The translations under genes and the position numbers were made by a program. A model generated the notes under the pieces. The model was not told the origin of the DNA. It saw only the letters and a list, made by a program, of their open reading frames with translations, and made no database searches. From Veillonella parvula (GTDB taxonomy: Bacteria; Bacillota; Negativicutes; Veillonellales; Veillonellaceae), in contig NZ_CP138632.1 of NCBI RefSeq assembly GCF_036456085.1, positions 966,001 through 1,030,000 on the forward strand: a DNA stretch of 64,000 nucleotides, written 5' to 3'. Every line of letters starts with the position of its first letter. Position 1 is the first letter of the stretch. Shown here piece by piece: positions 54,494-63,525 of the stretch.

Positions 54494-57400
54494 TTATTGA
54501 ATACTTGCCATGGATAAATAACAATATTCATAGAAACGCCCTCGAAGAGCTATCAATTCTTCATACGTACCAGCTTCAACAATTTGACCTTTATCCATAA
54601 ATAAAATCCGGTCCATTTGTTCTAAACCTTCCAATTGATGCGTAATATATAGACATGTCTTACCGTCTACATAATGCATCAAGTCACGATGTAAAGCTTT
54701 TCTTGTTACTTGATCCAAGCCCTCTAAAGGTTCATCTAATAAAACGATTTTAGGATTGCGTAAGAACAATCTAGCTAATGCAATTCTTTGACGCTCGCCA
54801 CCACTCAAACCTTGTCCTCCACTACCTACAATCGTATTCATCCCCTCTGGCAATTTTTCGACTACGGAACGCAATGAGGCGCGATTAATGGCTTGCTCTA
54901 AGTCTTCTTTAGACGCCTCAGGTCTAGCAAGACGTATATTGTCTTTAAAGGATGCATTAAAAATATACGTATCTTGAGTTATAGTTCCCAATGCATTACG
55001 CCAAGTATCAATTGAAATATCTTTCAACTCCACTGCACCTATACGAATGGAACCACCATAATCATATAGTCGCTCAAGCATATTAAACAATGTCGTCTTG
55101 CCAGATCCACTAGCACCAACGATAGCAATAGATTGTCCTTGTTGAATATGTAGTCTAAGATTCTCATAAATATGGCGATATTCATCATAACCAAAGGATA
55201 CATCTGTAAAAATAATATCATCATTAGGATTAAATGATTTTGATGATATAGGATCTACAATAGATATAGGTTCATTACTAAGAGCCATGAGACGACTTGT
55301 AGCAACTTTACTTTCTGCACCATGATGAACTGCCGCGATCATAGGTTGTAACGCTTCAAACCAAGCCTGCGTACCAATGGCAGCCACTGCTACCATAACA
55401 CTGGCCCAAGCACCTGTTAACGCATTAGAGGCCATAATAGCTATAATAACTACAGTTAACTGAACACCGCCTATGAATAGTGTATTACCCATATTCATGC
55501 CACGCTCAATAGTACCTTTTTGAGCATCTACATTACGCATCATATGCTGAATACGCTTATATACCATTTCTTCATTGCCATAACTAATCACATCTTCCAG
55601 GCTATCCATAGTATCACTTAAAAGCGCTTTATAATCACCTTGTTGGGGCCCAATTGCACGTAAAGATTGTTTATTATGTGCATAAACGACCAAAGGTAGT
55701 ATTACACCTAATATGAAGGCCGACAAAAGAATTGGCGTAATCAAGCTATTGTCGATCGTAGAGGCTCCATATGCAATCAATACAGTCAAAGCAACAGCTG
55801 CTACAGGTGGAATCAAAGTGCGCAAGTAGAAGAATTGTAATACCTCTATATCCCCCATGATGCGTCCCAACATATCACCCGCCCCAAACCTTTTGAGTAT
55901 AGCAGGTGCCAATGGTTCCAAATGAGCATAAAACCACAAGCGCAGGCCATAAAGACCTTGAAAGGCCATGCGATGAGATGTATAGCGCTCAAAATAACGA
56001 CATACAGCACGACTAACACCGAAGAACCGAACCCCTACGATTGCAAGACTTAAATAAGTGAGCCCTGGTTGCAATGCGGCAGATGCCAATAGCCAAGAGG
56101 ATACTGTTAAAAGCCCCACATTCATGAACACTGTTAAGAACGTAAATAGCAAGGCCAATACTAATGACCACTTAGCGGGACTCAATACAGAAAACAACAA
56201 CTTCCAACCTTGTATGCCCATATTAAAACCTTTTGCATTATCTTTAAGGTTCTCAGTATATTTAACAGATTTATCAAAATACTCTGTGCCATTGATAGGT
56301 GTATCTATGCCCAATGTATTCTCTGAATCAAATTGCTTCCCAATATACAATGGTTCTTCAAGAGTTGCTGAAAATTGACCTAACCCAGATGTAACAAGTT
56401 CTTTAAAATACCCCTCTTCTTGAAGTAGGTCGTGATAAGAACCTTCTTGAATAATTAATCCATTTTTCAAGACATATAGTTTAGATGCCCAATACATAGT
56501 TTGTAATCGATGCCCAATAATGATGACAATCTTATTTTCCATCAAACGCTGAATAGCCGTACTTATAATAGCTTCTGTTTTTACGTCTAGATGTGCTGTC
56601 ACTTCATCAAGAATCAATACCTGACCCTTCCGCAGGAATGCACGAGCTAAAGCAATACGCTGCCGCTCACCACCACTAAGGCCTAAGCCACCTTCACCGA
56701 TAACTGCATCAAGACCATCTTGTTGTCGATTAATAACATCTAATAACTGAACCTCTTTGCACGCATCGAGAATCTCTGCATCACTTACATCCATACCAAA
56801 GGATAAGACCTCTCGTAAGGTCCCTTTCATAATATGTGGATGTTGAGACACATAGGTAATTTGCTGACGCCACCAGTCGATATCTAAATCACATATATCA
56901 ATGCCATCGATAGTAACTGTTCCTTTCGGAGCCTGTAAAAATCCACCAATAATATGGGCAATAGTAGATTTGCCAGCTCCACTTTCACCAACGAGCATAA
57001 TAGGTACATTACGCTCAGCCTCTAGTGTGATATGGTGTACCCCATTCTCACTATTTTCATAGGTAAAAGTTAAATCTTTAATTGCAATCTCTTGTATAGA
57101 TTTCTCGAGTTTAGAATCACCACCTAATGGTAAGGACTGCGGACGATTCATAAATTCTTCGTATTTCAGAATAGATGTTTTACCTGCCATCCCCGTATGG
57201 AAAGCAGCCCCTAATTGTCTAAATGGGGTATAGAACTCCGGAGCTAACAATAAAATAAAGAAGGCTGGGAAGAATGTAATTTCACCATCTAATAAAGTTA
57301 AGCCTAAATATACCGCAATCAAAGCAGTACTAATCGTACTCACTAACTCAAGCACTAAAGCGGATAAAAAGGCCACCCTCAATACTCGTAAAGTAGAGTC

Positions 57401-58081
57401 TTTAAACTCTTGAGATAATCGACCAATAACCTTAATTTGATCTTTTGCACGACCAAAGAGTTTTAGCGTAGTAATCCCTTGCAATACGTCTAAAAAATGC
57501 CCTGATAGGAAGCTCATACGCTCCCATTGTTCCTTATTTAATCGATCAGCTTGCTTCCCAATTAAGATCATAAAAAATGGAATTAAAGGCACCGTAACAA
57601 TTAAAATAATACCAATTATTGATAATGTATCTATAATGGCGATTCCCATAATAAGTGGAATCATAATAGCGTATAAAATCTGCGGAATGTAACGAGCCAC
57701 ATATGCATCAACTTGCTCTAAACCATCGGTAAGCATATGGATGACATCACCATGACGTTCCTTATGTTGTACACCAAGCTTAAACATATGGACCAAAGAG
57801 CGTTCTCTAAAGGATGCTTTTACTGCACTTCCCAAGTGATTTGCCACTGCCTCTTGAACGTAATGTGCCACCAATCTCATAACAATAGCTACAAACAAAT
57901 AAATGATGGTGTTCATTTCATCAGCTAGTGTATGTTCCAAAAATATAAGGTTATTTATTAAGGTTCCAAAGAACCAAGCTTGCCCAACAATTGACAGACT
58001 TTCTATTAAACAGGTTAAACCGAGTAATCCAAGCCGTCCTTTATGTTCTAGCAGCGCTTTAAATGCGGTACGCTGTATCAT
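54494..58081 (-). CDS. cydDC: Fused CydD-CydC cytochrome bd assembly ABC exporter
   Basis: The product is 1195 aa, two complete ABC exporter halves in one chain. Half one has six membrane segments, Walker A GESGAGKST near 362, LSGGERQRIALARAFLR and ILDEVTAHLD. After a linker (about 575-640) half two repeats this with Walker A GASGSGKTT near 985, LSGGERQRIALARLFLR and LLDEPLEGLD. CydDC exports glutathione/cysteine or handles heme, and is required to assemble cytochrome bd. Most bacteria have separate cydC and cydD. It follows cydB behind a terminator, so it probably has its own promoter. No frameshift or internal stop is seen. Confidence 0.92.
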   Translation of the reverse strand: MIQRTAFKALLEHKGRLGLLGLTCLIESLSIVGQAWFFGTLINNLIFLEHTLADEMNTIIYLFVAIVMRLVAHYVQEAVANHLGSAVKASFRERSLVHMFKLGVQHKERHGDVIHMLTDGLEQVDAYVARYIPQILYAIMIPLIMGIAIIDTLSIIGIILIVTVPLIPFFMILIGKQADRLNKEQWERMSFLSGHFLDVLQGITTLKLFGRAKDQIKVIGRLSQEFKDSTLRVLRVAFLSALVLELVSTISTALIAVYLGLTLLDGEITFFPAFFILLLAPEFYTPFRQLGAAFHTGMAGKTSILKYEEFMNRPQSLPLGGDSKLEKSIQEIAIKDLTFTYENSENGVHHITLEAERNVPIMLVGESGAGKSTIAHIIGGFLQAPKGTVTIDGIDICDLDIDWWRQQITYVSQHPHIMKGTLREVLSFGMDVSDAEILDACKEVQLLDVINRQQDGLDAVIGEGGLGLSGGERQRIALARAFLRKGQVLILDEVTAHLDVKTEAIISTAIQRLMENKIVIIIGHRLQTMYWASKLYVLKNGLIIQEGSYHDLLQEEGYFKELVTSGLGQFSATLEEPLYIGKQFDSENTLGIDTPINGTEYFDKSVKYTENLKDNAKGFNMGIQGWKLLFSVLSPAKWSLVLALLFTFLTVFMNVGLLTVSSWLLASAALQPGLTYLSLAIVGVRFFGVSRAVCRYFERYTSHRMAFQGLYGLRLWFYAHLEPLAPAILKRFGAGDMLGRIMGDIEVLQFFYLRTLIPPVAAVALTVLIAYGASTIDNSLITPILLSAFILGVILPLVVYAHNKQSLRAIGPQQGDYKALLSDTMDSLEDVISYGNEEMVYKRIQHMMRNVDAQKGTIERGMNMGNTLFIGGVQLTVVIIAIMASNALTGAWASVMVAVAAIGTQAWFEALQPMIAAVHHGAESKVATSRLMALSNEPISIVDPISSKSFNPNDDIIFTDVSFGYDEYRHIYENLRLHIQQGQSIAIVGASGSGKTTLFNMLERLYDYGGSIRIGAVELKDISIDTWRNALGTITQDTYIFNASFKDNIRLARPEASKEDLEQAINRASLRSVVEKLPEGMNTIVGSGGQGLSGGERQRIALARLFLRNPKIVLLDEPLEGLDQVTRKALHRDLMHYVDGKTCLYITHQLEGLEQMDRILFMDKGQIVEAGTYEELIALRGRFYEYCYLSMASIQ

Positions 58082-58207
58082 ACTATCCTCTATGGTAAAT
58101 CAACTTAAATATATAAAATCAAACAAATTTAAATCCCTTTAAATAGGCCTAAAAAAGTCCAAGTGAATCTAAATTTATCAATATTATAATCATCTTACCA
58201 CAAAAAA

Positions 58208-58232
58208 GAGGCGTGCCGCTACGGCACGCCTC
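58208..58232 (-). terminator. Strong terminator after cydB
   Basis: A perfect 11-bp GC-rich stem (GAGGCGTGCCG with CGGCACGCCTC, 3-nt loop) is followed by six U on the minus strand. Confidence 0.93.
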
Positions 58233-58278
58233 ACATTAAAATTTAATTTTTACTCACAAGAGTTATAAGGCTATTCTA

Positions 58279-59298
58279 TTAATAATGTAAATCTTTTTCT
58301 GTTACACGATGACGGAATGTCCAATATACCCAAGATTGATAAACCAAAATGATTGGCACAAATACGAATGCTACACAAGTCATCAAAGTCAACGTGTAAG
58401 TAGAGTTAGCTGCATTAGTAATAGTCAAGCTCCACTCAGGATTCAAAGAAGAAACCATAATGCGAGGGAACAAACCTGCAAAGTATGCAGCTGTTACAGA
58501 AATAACAGATAAACAGCTGAATAGGAACCCCCATTTTGTATTCCGAGTGCGTGCTGCGCCCCAAGAAATGAGGAAGAACACGATAGTTAATGCAAAGCAA
58601 ACTACAGCTAATACAGAATTAAACAAATCTGTATATACGTAAGTTGCACCTACCAATGCTAATGCACCGATAGCTGTAGGAACACCTACTACCAAAGAAG
58701 CAGCACGAGCGCGTTCAGAAATAGCGCCAGCTGTTTTAATAGAAGTAAATAAGCCACCATGGTATGTAAATACCAAAATGAACGCAATACCACAAAGTAC
58801 TGTGTAAGGGCTTAATAAATCAAAAAATGTACCAACATATGTCATACTTGCATCAATTGGAGTACCTTGAATCAAGTTACCTACTGTAACACCCCATAAT
58901 AGTGCAGGAATCAAGGAACCAAAGAAGATGCAGTAGTCGAATGTTTTACGCCATAACAAATTAGGGCTTTTAGAACGGAATTCAAAGGATACACCACGAA
59001 TAATAAGAGCTGCAAGCATCAAGAATAGAGCTAAGTAGAATCCACTAAATAATGTAGCATACACGTGAGGGAAGGATGCAAATAATGCACCTCCGGCAGT
59101 AATCATCCAGACCTCATTACCATCCCACACAGGACCTAAGGCATTGATCATTTGTCGACGTTCAACGTCAGTTTTACCAATGAATGGTAACAAAATACCA
59201 GTACCATAGTCAAAACCTTCTAATAAGAAGAAGCCAGCGAATAGTACAGTAATCAAGATAAACCATACCACTTCAAGGTTATTAAAAATTAATTCCAT
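58279..59298 (-). CDS. cydB: Cytochrome bd quinol oxidase subunit II
   Basis: The product is 339 aa with about eight to nine membrane segments. FFLLEGFDYGTGILLPFIG near the N-terminus and GPVWDGNEVWMITAGGALFA are classic CydB motifs. With CydA it reduces oxygen to water using quinol. In an anaerobe this is an oxygen-scavenging, protective function. It overlaps cydA by 10 bp. Confidence 0.96.
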   Translation of the reverse strand: MELIFNNLEVVWFILITVLFAGFFLLEGFDYGTGILLPFIGKTDVERRQMINALGPVWDGNEVWMITAGGALFASFPHVYATLFSGFYLALFLMLAALIIRGVSFEFRSKSPNLLWRKTFDYCIFFGSLIPALLWGVTVGNLIQGTPIDASMTYVGTFFDLLSPYTVLCGIAFILVFTYHGGLFTSIKTAGAISERARAASLVVGVPTAIGALALVGATYVYTDLFNSVLAVVCFALTIVFFLISWGAARTRNTKWGFLFSCLSVISVTAAYFAGLFPRIMVSSLNPEWSLTITNAANSTYTLTLMTCVAFVFVPIILVYQSWVYWTFRHRVTEKDLHY

Positions 59299-60677
59299 AA
59301 TCTCGCCTCCTCTTTTTCAACTACATCATGAGATGGGTTGCCATCCGGACCTTTTTTAATGTGTTCTACAGCAAGATAAATAGCCGCGATAGCAGCCACG
59401 ATATACACAAGTGTAAAGCCGATGATTGTAGTCATAATTTCTGGAGCCGTTACGGATTTAGACGCACCATCTGCAGTCAATTGCAAGCCATATACAAGCC
59501 ATGGTTGACGACCTGCTTCCGCTACAAACCAACCAGTGGAGTGAGCGATAAATGGCAATGGCAACATCCAGAACATAATTTTTAAGAATGTACGATTTTC
59601 AACAAGTTTGTCTTTTGCATTTAGGATAAGCCCTACAAAGGCAACAAGCAACATAAGAGAACCAGATGCTACCATGACACGGAATGTCCAGAAGATTGCT
59701 GGAACATCTGGAATATAGTTGCCAGGACCATATTGAGCCTCCGCTTTTGCTTGAAGGTCTTTGATACCTTCTACCTTACCAGACGTAAAGGAGTTTTGAG
59801 TCAAGAAGGATAAACCACCAGGAATTTCAAGAGCACTTGTATTCTTTTGTGCCTTAGTATCAATGTTAGCTACCAAAGAGAATGGCGCTGGATCTTGTGT
59901 TTCCCACAACGCTTCCATAGCAGCCATTTTCATAGGTTGTACTTTTGTGATGTACTGACCTTGGTGATGACCAGCTAATGCGCCTAAAGTACCGAATACT
60001 AGAGCGATAACCATGCCCCATTTAGCAGAGCGACGGTAGAACTCTGTCGCATTATTGCGTAATAAGTGCCATGCACTGACTGCCATAATAATTACGCCAG
60101 CTGTTAATAAACCATTCAATACAATATGGAAAAATTGTCCAGGTACATAGCCATTTTGAACGATGATCAGGAAATTTTCCATCTCTGCACGGCCATTGCG
60201 TAATACAAAACCTACAGGATGTTGCATAAAAGAGTTTGCTACAAGAATCCAGAACGCAGATAGATTTGTACCTAATGCTACAAATGTAGCTACAAGGGCG
60301 TGAACACATTTATGTAAGCGATCCCAACCGAAAATCCAAACGCCCATGAATGTAGATTCCAAGAAAAATGCCATTAATGCTTCAAGAGCCAATGGAGCGC
60401 CGAAAATGTCACCCATAAAACGAGAATATTCTGCCCAGTTCATACCGAAATGGAATTCCTGAACAATACCAGTCACCACACCCATAGCAAAGTTAATTAG
60501 GAACAATTTGCCCCAGAACTTAGCCATTTTTTTGTATACTTCTTTACCAGTCGACACGTAGGTCCACTCTAAAGCAGCAACAATCACTGTCATACCTAGT
60601 GTGAACGGCACAAATAACCAGTGATAGATAGATGTTAGCGCGAATTGCAATCGGGCTAAATCTACAGCTTCAAACAT
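59289..60677 (-). CDS. cydA: Cytochrome bd quinol oxidase subunit I
   Basis: The product is 462 aa. It begins MFEAVDLARLQFALTSIYHW, with the heme-ligand His near residue 19, and has GMNWAEYSRFMGDIFGAPLA and GHHQGQYITKVQPMKMAAMEA (start of the Q-loop). Overall length is that of the short Q-loop class rather than the 522-aa E. coli form. AAGGAGGAAAACAC precedes the ATG. It lies 85 bp after rrf2. Confidence 0.96.
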   Translation of the reverse strand: MFEAVDLARLQFALTSIYHWLFVPFTLGMTVIVAALEWTYVSTGKEVYKKMAKFWGKLFLINFAMGVVTGIVQEFHFGMNWAEYSRFMGDIFGAPLALEALMAFFLESTFMGVWIFGWDRLHKCVHALVATFVALGTNLSAFWILVANSFMQHPVGFVLRNGRAEMENFLIIVQNGYVPGQFFHIVLNGLLTAGVIIMAVSAWHLLRNNATEFYRRSAKWGMVIALVFGTLGALAGHHQGQYITKVQPMKMAAMEALWETQDPAPFSLVANIDTKAQKNTSALEIPGGLSFLTQNSFTSGKVEGIKDLQAKAEAQYGPGNYIPDVPAIFWTFRVMVASGSLMLLVAFVGLILNAKDKLVENRTFLKIMFWMLPLPFIAHSTGWFVAEAGRQPWLVYGLQLTADGASKSVTAPEIMTTIIGFTLVYIVAAIAAIYLAVEHIKKGPDGNPSHDVVEKEEARLWN

Positions 60678-60762
60678 GTGTTTTCCTCCTTAGAATAAAA
60701 TACTAACATCACTTGACGAGCTTTTACAAAAAACCTTGCATCATTGCGACTATAAAAAAAGC

Positions 60763-61194
60763 TCAAGCCTCAGCGATAATCAACTGTTCTCGTTGGGCAA
60801 GGTTCTTAAAATTAACCGCTTCCAACTGATTGACCAATTGATGCTGAATCACGCCCATTGCTTCATTTATAGCGCAATGCCCCTTACAAGACTTAGAGCA
60901 AGAACCTACATCATATAAACAACGTTGTAAATACGCATCCCCTTCTACTGCTATAATTACATCAAGCAACGAAATCTCTTGAGGGCTTCGATTCAAGGCA
61001 AACCCGCCATCTACACCGCGGAAAGATTTCATAATTCCTGCTGCAATGAGACTACGCATAATCTTAAGCAAAAAGCGTTCTGGAATCAACTCTTGCTCAG
61101 CCAATACAGCACCAGTTATCTTCGAGCCCGAAGGTAGTAGCGCCATATGCAAGACCATGCGAAATGCATAATCCGTGGCCTGATTTAACTTCAT
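60763..61194 (-). CDS. Rrf2-family transcriptional regulator, Cys-rich
   Basis: The product is 143 aa from the ATG at 61194 (AAAGGAG upstream). It has the Rrf2 winged HTH (MKLNQATDYAFRMVLHMALL; ERFLLKIMRSLIAAGIMKS; GVDGGFALNRSPQEISLLDV). The sensor loop has Cys92, Cys99, Cys103 and Cys107, one more than the three used by IscR/NsrR to hold an Fe-S cluster. It is probably a cluster-based oxygen, NO or redox sensor. It is transcribed just ahead of cydAB and behind an inverted repeat that spans its own promoter, so autoregulation and control of cydAB are likely. Confidence 0.88.
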   Translation of the reverse strand: MKLNQATDYAFRMVLHMALLPSGSKITGAVLAEQELIPERFLLKIMRSLIAAGIMKSFRGVDGGFALNRSPQEISLLDVIIAVEGDAYLQRCLYDVGSCSKSCKGHCAINEAMGVIQHQLVNQLEAVNFKNLAQREQLIIAEA

Positions 61195-61239
61195 AAAGTC
61201 TCCTTTCTCATGCACTCGGACAAACGTATTACTAAATCT

Positions 61240-61281
61240 AGTATAAATGAAATAAAACAATACTGCAATGGTATTGTTTTA
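61240..61281 (-). promoter_or_regulatory. rrf2-cyd promoter with overlapping 11-bp inverted repeat (candidate operator)
   Basis: On the minus strand TTGCAG (-35, 61263-61268), a 17-bp spacer and TATACT (-10, 61240-61245) lie about 45 bp ahead of the rrf2 ATG. A perfect inverted repeat, TAAAACAATAC with GTATTGTTTTA (61253-61263 and 61271-61281, 7-bp centre), covers the -35 box. A bound dimer would block polymerase. Confidence 0.75.
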
Positions 61282-61384
61282 AATATAACGAAAAAACTCA
61301 CTTAGTTCTCATGCACATGCTTTATGTGCCAAATGACTACTTTAATCTCCACAAAATGCTTATTATAATCGCACTTTCAAAAAA

Positions 61385-61409
61385 AGACTGCTCCACAAAA
61401 GAGCAGTCT
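61385..61409 (-). terminator. Terminator after moaB
   Basis: A perfect 9-bp stem (AGACTGCTC with GAGCAGTCT, 7-nt loop) is followed by seven U on the minus strand. Confidence 0.9.
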
Positions 61410-61420
61410 CAATATATGTA

Positions 61421-61915
61421 TTATTTTGTAATTTCTCGCACCAAATGACCCATTTCAGGAATGATGAGTTTGCTCATCGCCAAGGTAACAGCCCCTACAG
61501 AACCAGGAACGGAGAACATTAAAGTGTTATTATTAACACCAGCTTCTGCACGAGATGCCATTGCTTTCGTACCAATATCCTCCGTATAGGATAAATATCT
61601 AAAGATTTCACCAAAGCCTGGAATATGCTTTTCATATAGGCTATTCACCGCTTCGATGGTAACATCTCTCATAGCAATACCAGTTCCCCCAGTAGATATA
61701 ATGACATCAATAGACTCATCATTACACCATGGAGTCATAGCATTTATTATAGCATCACAATCATCAATTACAATTTTGCGATCTGCTACAATATGATTCG
61801 CTTGTTCCAAGAACTCTTGGACCTTATTGCCCCCCTTATCAGTTTCTAATGTACGAGTATCAGATACAGTTAAGACTGCAACACGTAATGGTCTTGCTAC
61901 AACTTCGTAAGACAT
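61421..61915 (-). CDS. moaB: MoaB/MogA-family molybdenum cofactor protein
   Basis: The product is 164 aa from the ATG at 61915 with AGGAGGAATT upstream. RVAVLTVSDTRTLETDKGG opens the fold, IISTGGTGIAMRDVTIEAV is the molybdopterin-binding motif, and FSVPGSVGAVTLAM lies near the end. Family members adenylylate molybdopterin. No other moa/moe gene is in the window. It starts 8 bp after the polysaccharide deacetylase gene and is probably co-transcribed. Confidence 0.92.
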   Translation of the reverse strand: MSYEVVARPLRVAVLTVSDTRTLETDKGGNKVQEFLEQANHIVADRKIVIDDCDAIINAMTPWCNDESIDVIISTGGTGIAMRDVTIEAVNSLYEKHIPGFGEIFRYLSYTEDIGTKAMASRAEAGVNNNTLMFSVPGSVGAVTLAMSKLIIPEMGHLVREITK

Positions 61916-61923
61916 AATTCCTC

Positions 61924-62784
61924 CTAAAATAAAGGCACAACAGACGCCAATATCGGCCATCCATTATCGCGTAATGTATCACGCAATGCCCAAGTATACT
62001 TAATAAGTGGTGCGCAATGTAGACGCAACCAGAACGATAAAAACGGTGTATCACCTTGGAATATGGCTAATCGATCTAAGGCATAGAGATTATCTCCTGG
62101 CTTTACTGTCCCTGGTTGGACAGTGAAAGCCATTTTATACCCAGACTGTTTAGTAACATATTGAACGAGCATATCATTAAAACCACCAGGATAGGCCAAG
62201 TAACTAATAGGTTCTCCTAAGATACCTTCCATAGATGTTTTACCACCGAGAATGGCATCAGGCAATTCCGTAGGATCCATATGAGTTAGTATCTTATGAT
62301 GATTTGTATGCCCTTGAATGTCAAAACCAGCAGACTCCATTTGGTGCATTTGTGCAGTATTTACAAAACCAGGCGTATTGGCAGCGTCACTAATCATGAA
62401 TAAAGTAGCTTTCATATTATATTCTTTTAATGTAGGCAGTGCATGTTCATAATTATCCACATAACCATCATCAAATGTTATTACTATAGGCTTCTCTGGT
62501 AAATCCGAACCATTTTGTAAATAATCATACAACTGATTCAATGTAATCGTATTATACCCATGATTATGGAGGTATTCCATCTGCTCCTTAAACTGATCCA
62601 CATGCAATGTTAAAGCGGAGTGTTTCTCATCATTTATTTGATGGTAATTAAGTACTGGTACACCATATAACTTGTAATCTGAGGACAGACCCCACATAAC
62701 TCCAATAGAAACCGCTAAGATTGCAATACATATTGCAATACAATATAACAACTTTTTAATGCAGCTCTTGCCATATTTATACAT
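61924..62784 (-). CDS. Membrane-anchored polysaccharide deacetylase (NodB domain)
   Basis: The product is 286 aa. Residues 12-33 form one membrane anchor. VPVLNYHQIND precedes the NodB domain: TFDDGYVDNYEHALP (Asp-Asp), GHTNHHKI (metal His residues) and YLAYPGGFNDML. It would remove acetyl groups from N-acetylated glycans such as peptidoglycan or exopolysaccharide outside the inner membrane. It is first in a two-gene unit with moaB, an unexpected pairing. Confidence 0.9.
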   Translation of the reverse strand: MYKYGKSCIKKLLYCIAICIAILAVSIGVMWGLSSDYKLYGVPVLNYHQINDEKHSALTLHVDQFKEQMEYLHNHGYNTITLNQLYDYLQNGSDLPEKPIVITFDDGYVDNYEHALPTLKEYNMKATLFMISDAANTPGFVNTAQMHQMESAGFDIQGHTNHHKILTHMDPTELPDAILGGKTSMEGILGEPISYLAYPGGFNDMLVQYVTKQSGYKMAFTVQPGTVKPGDNLYALDRLAIFQGDTPFLSFWLRLHCAPLIKYTWALRDTLRDNGWPILASVVPLF

Positions 62785-62917
62785 ATAAAATAATCACTCC
62801 CATCGACTTACATACACAATGAGAATACCATATTTTTAATAAAAGTATCAAGAAAATAGACGTATAAAAAAAGATCTTTTTTTCTACAACTAAACTTAAA
62901 TTCCTATCAATGCTCAT

Positions 62918-63219
62918 TGTAGATTTACCTTCACTGCTCCGCAGTTCTGTACAGCTTACGTTCGGAAAAAGGTGATGTGTGGGCCCCATACGTCGTTTAA
63001 TCCTAATTACTTTTTCCTTGCCCTACTTGCTTCCTCACTGTGGATTTCCCTTCTCTGCTTCGCAGTTTGGTAAATCTTACGTTCGGAAGAAAGTGATGTG
63101 TGGGCCCCATACTTCGTTTAATCCTAATTACTTTTCCCTTGCCCTACTTGCTTCCTCACTGTGGATTTTCCTTCACTGCTTCGCAGTTCGGTAAATCTTA
63201 CGTTCGGAAGAAAGTGATG
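62918..63219. repeat. 121-bp tandem direct repeats, two full copies and a partial third
   Basis: Copies start at 62918, 63039 and 63160 with an exact 121-bp period; the third diverges after about 60 bp. Each has a small CTGCTTCGCAG hairpin nested in a GATTTnCC/GGTAAATC pair and then CTTACGTTCGGAA. Short open frames here are the by-product of the repeat and I do not call a gene in 62785-63408. The block lies downstream of 5S rRNA on the minus strand. Confidence 0.9.
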
Positions 63220-63316
63220 CAGTGAATCTGTCGTCGTTTCACTCCTCCATCTTCTACTGCCCTACTTTTCCCACGCCATCTTATTAATAAATACACATAG
63301 ACAATACTTCTACAAC

Positions 63317-63331
63317 CTTGGCTGGAGACGG
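63317..63331 (+). repeat. Inverted 15-bp copy of part of the 5S 3' region
   Basis: CTTGGCTGGAGACGG on the + strand is an exact inverted copy of 63434-63448, which lies inside the minus-strand 5S gene. The two arms flank the 5S terminator. It may be a remnant of a rearranged 5S gene or a processing stem. Confidence 0.7.
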
Positions 63332-63362
63332 TTCTAGCAGGGTTAGCTAGTCGAAGATGAGC

Positions 63363-63404
63363 AAAAAGAAAAAGGCCTACCATTCGGTAGACCTTTTTCT
63401 TTTC
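63363..63404 (-). terminator. Terminator of the rRNA operon
   Basis: A long stem with one mismatch (AAAAAGGCCTACC with GGTAGACCTTTTT, loop ATTC) extends through A/T runs on both sides. It begins just after the 5S 3' end in the direction of transcription. Confidence 0.9.
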
Positions 63405-63408
63405 GTTA

Positions 63409-63525
63409 ATCAGCAGCTTCCTATCCTCCCAGGCCGTCTCCAGCCAAGTACTTTCGGCGTTTATGAGCTTAACTACTGTGTTCGAGATGGGAACAGGTGG
63501 ATCCTCATAGCCATCGCTACTGAAT
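63409..63525 (-). rRNA. rrf: 5S ribosomal RNA
   Basis: On the minus strand the conserved 5S core CCATCTCGAACACAGTAGTTAAG is present (split: CCATCTCGAACACAG, then TAGTTAAGC), with GGATCCACCTG before and GCCGAAAGTACTTGGCTGG after. The ends TCAGTAGC and GCTGCTGA pair as helix I, which sets the boundaries to within a few bases. Confidence 0.93.

Noticed and set aside
62918..63219. CRISPR array
   Set aside because: Only two to three direct copies of 121 bp lie head to tail with no spacers, and no cas gene is nearby.
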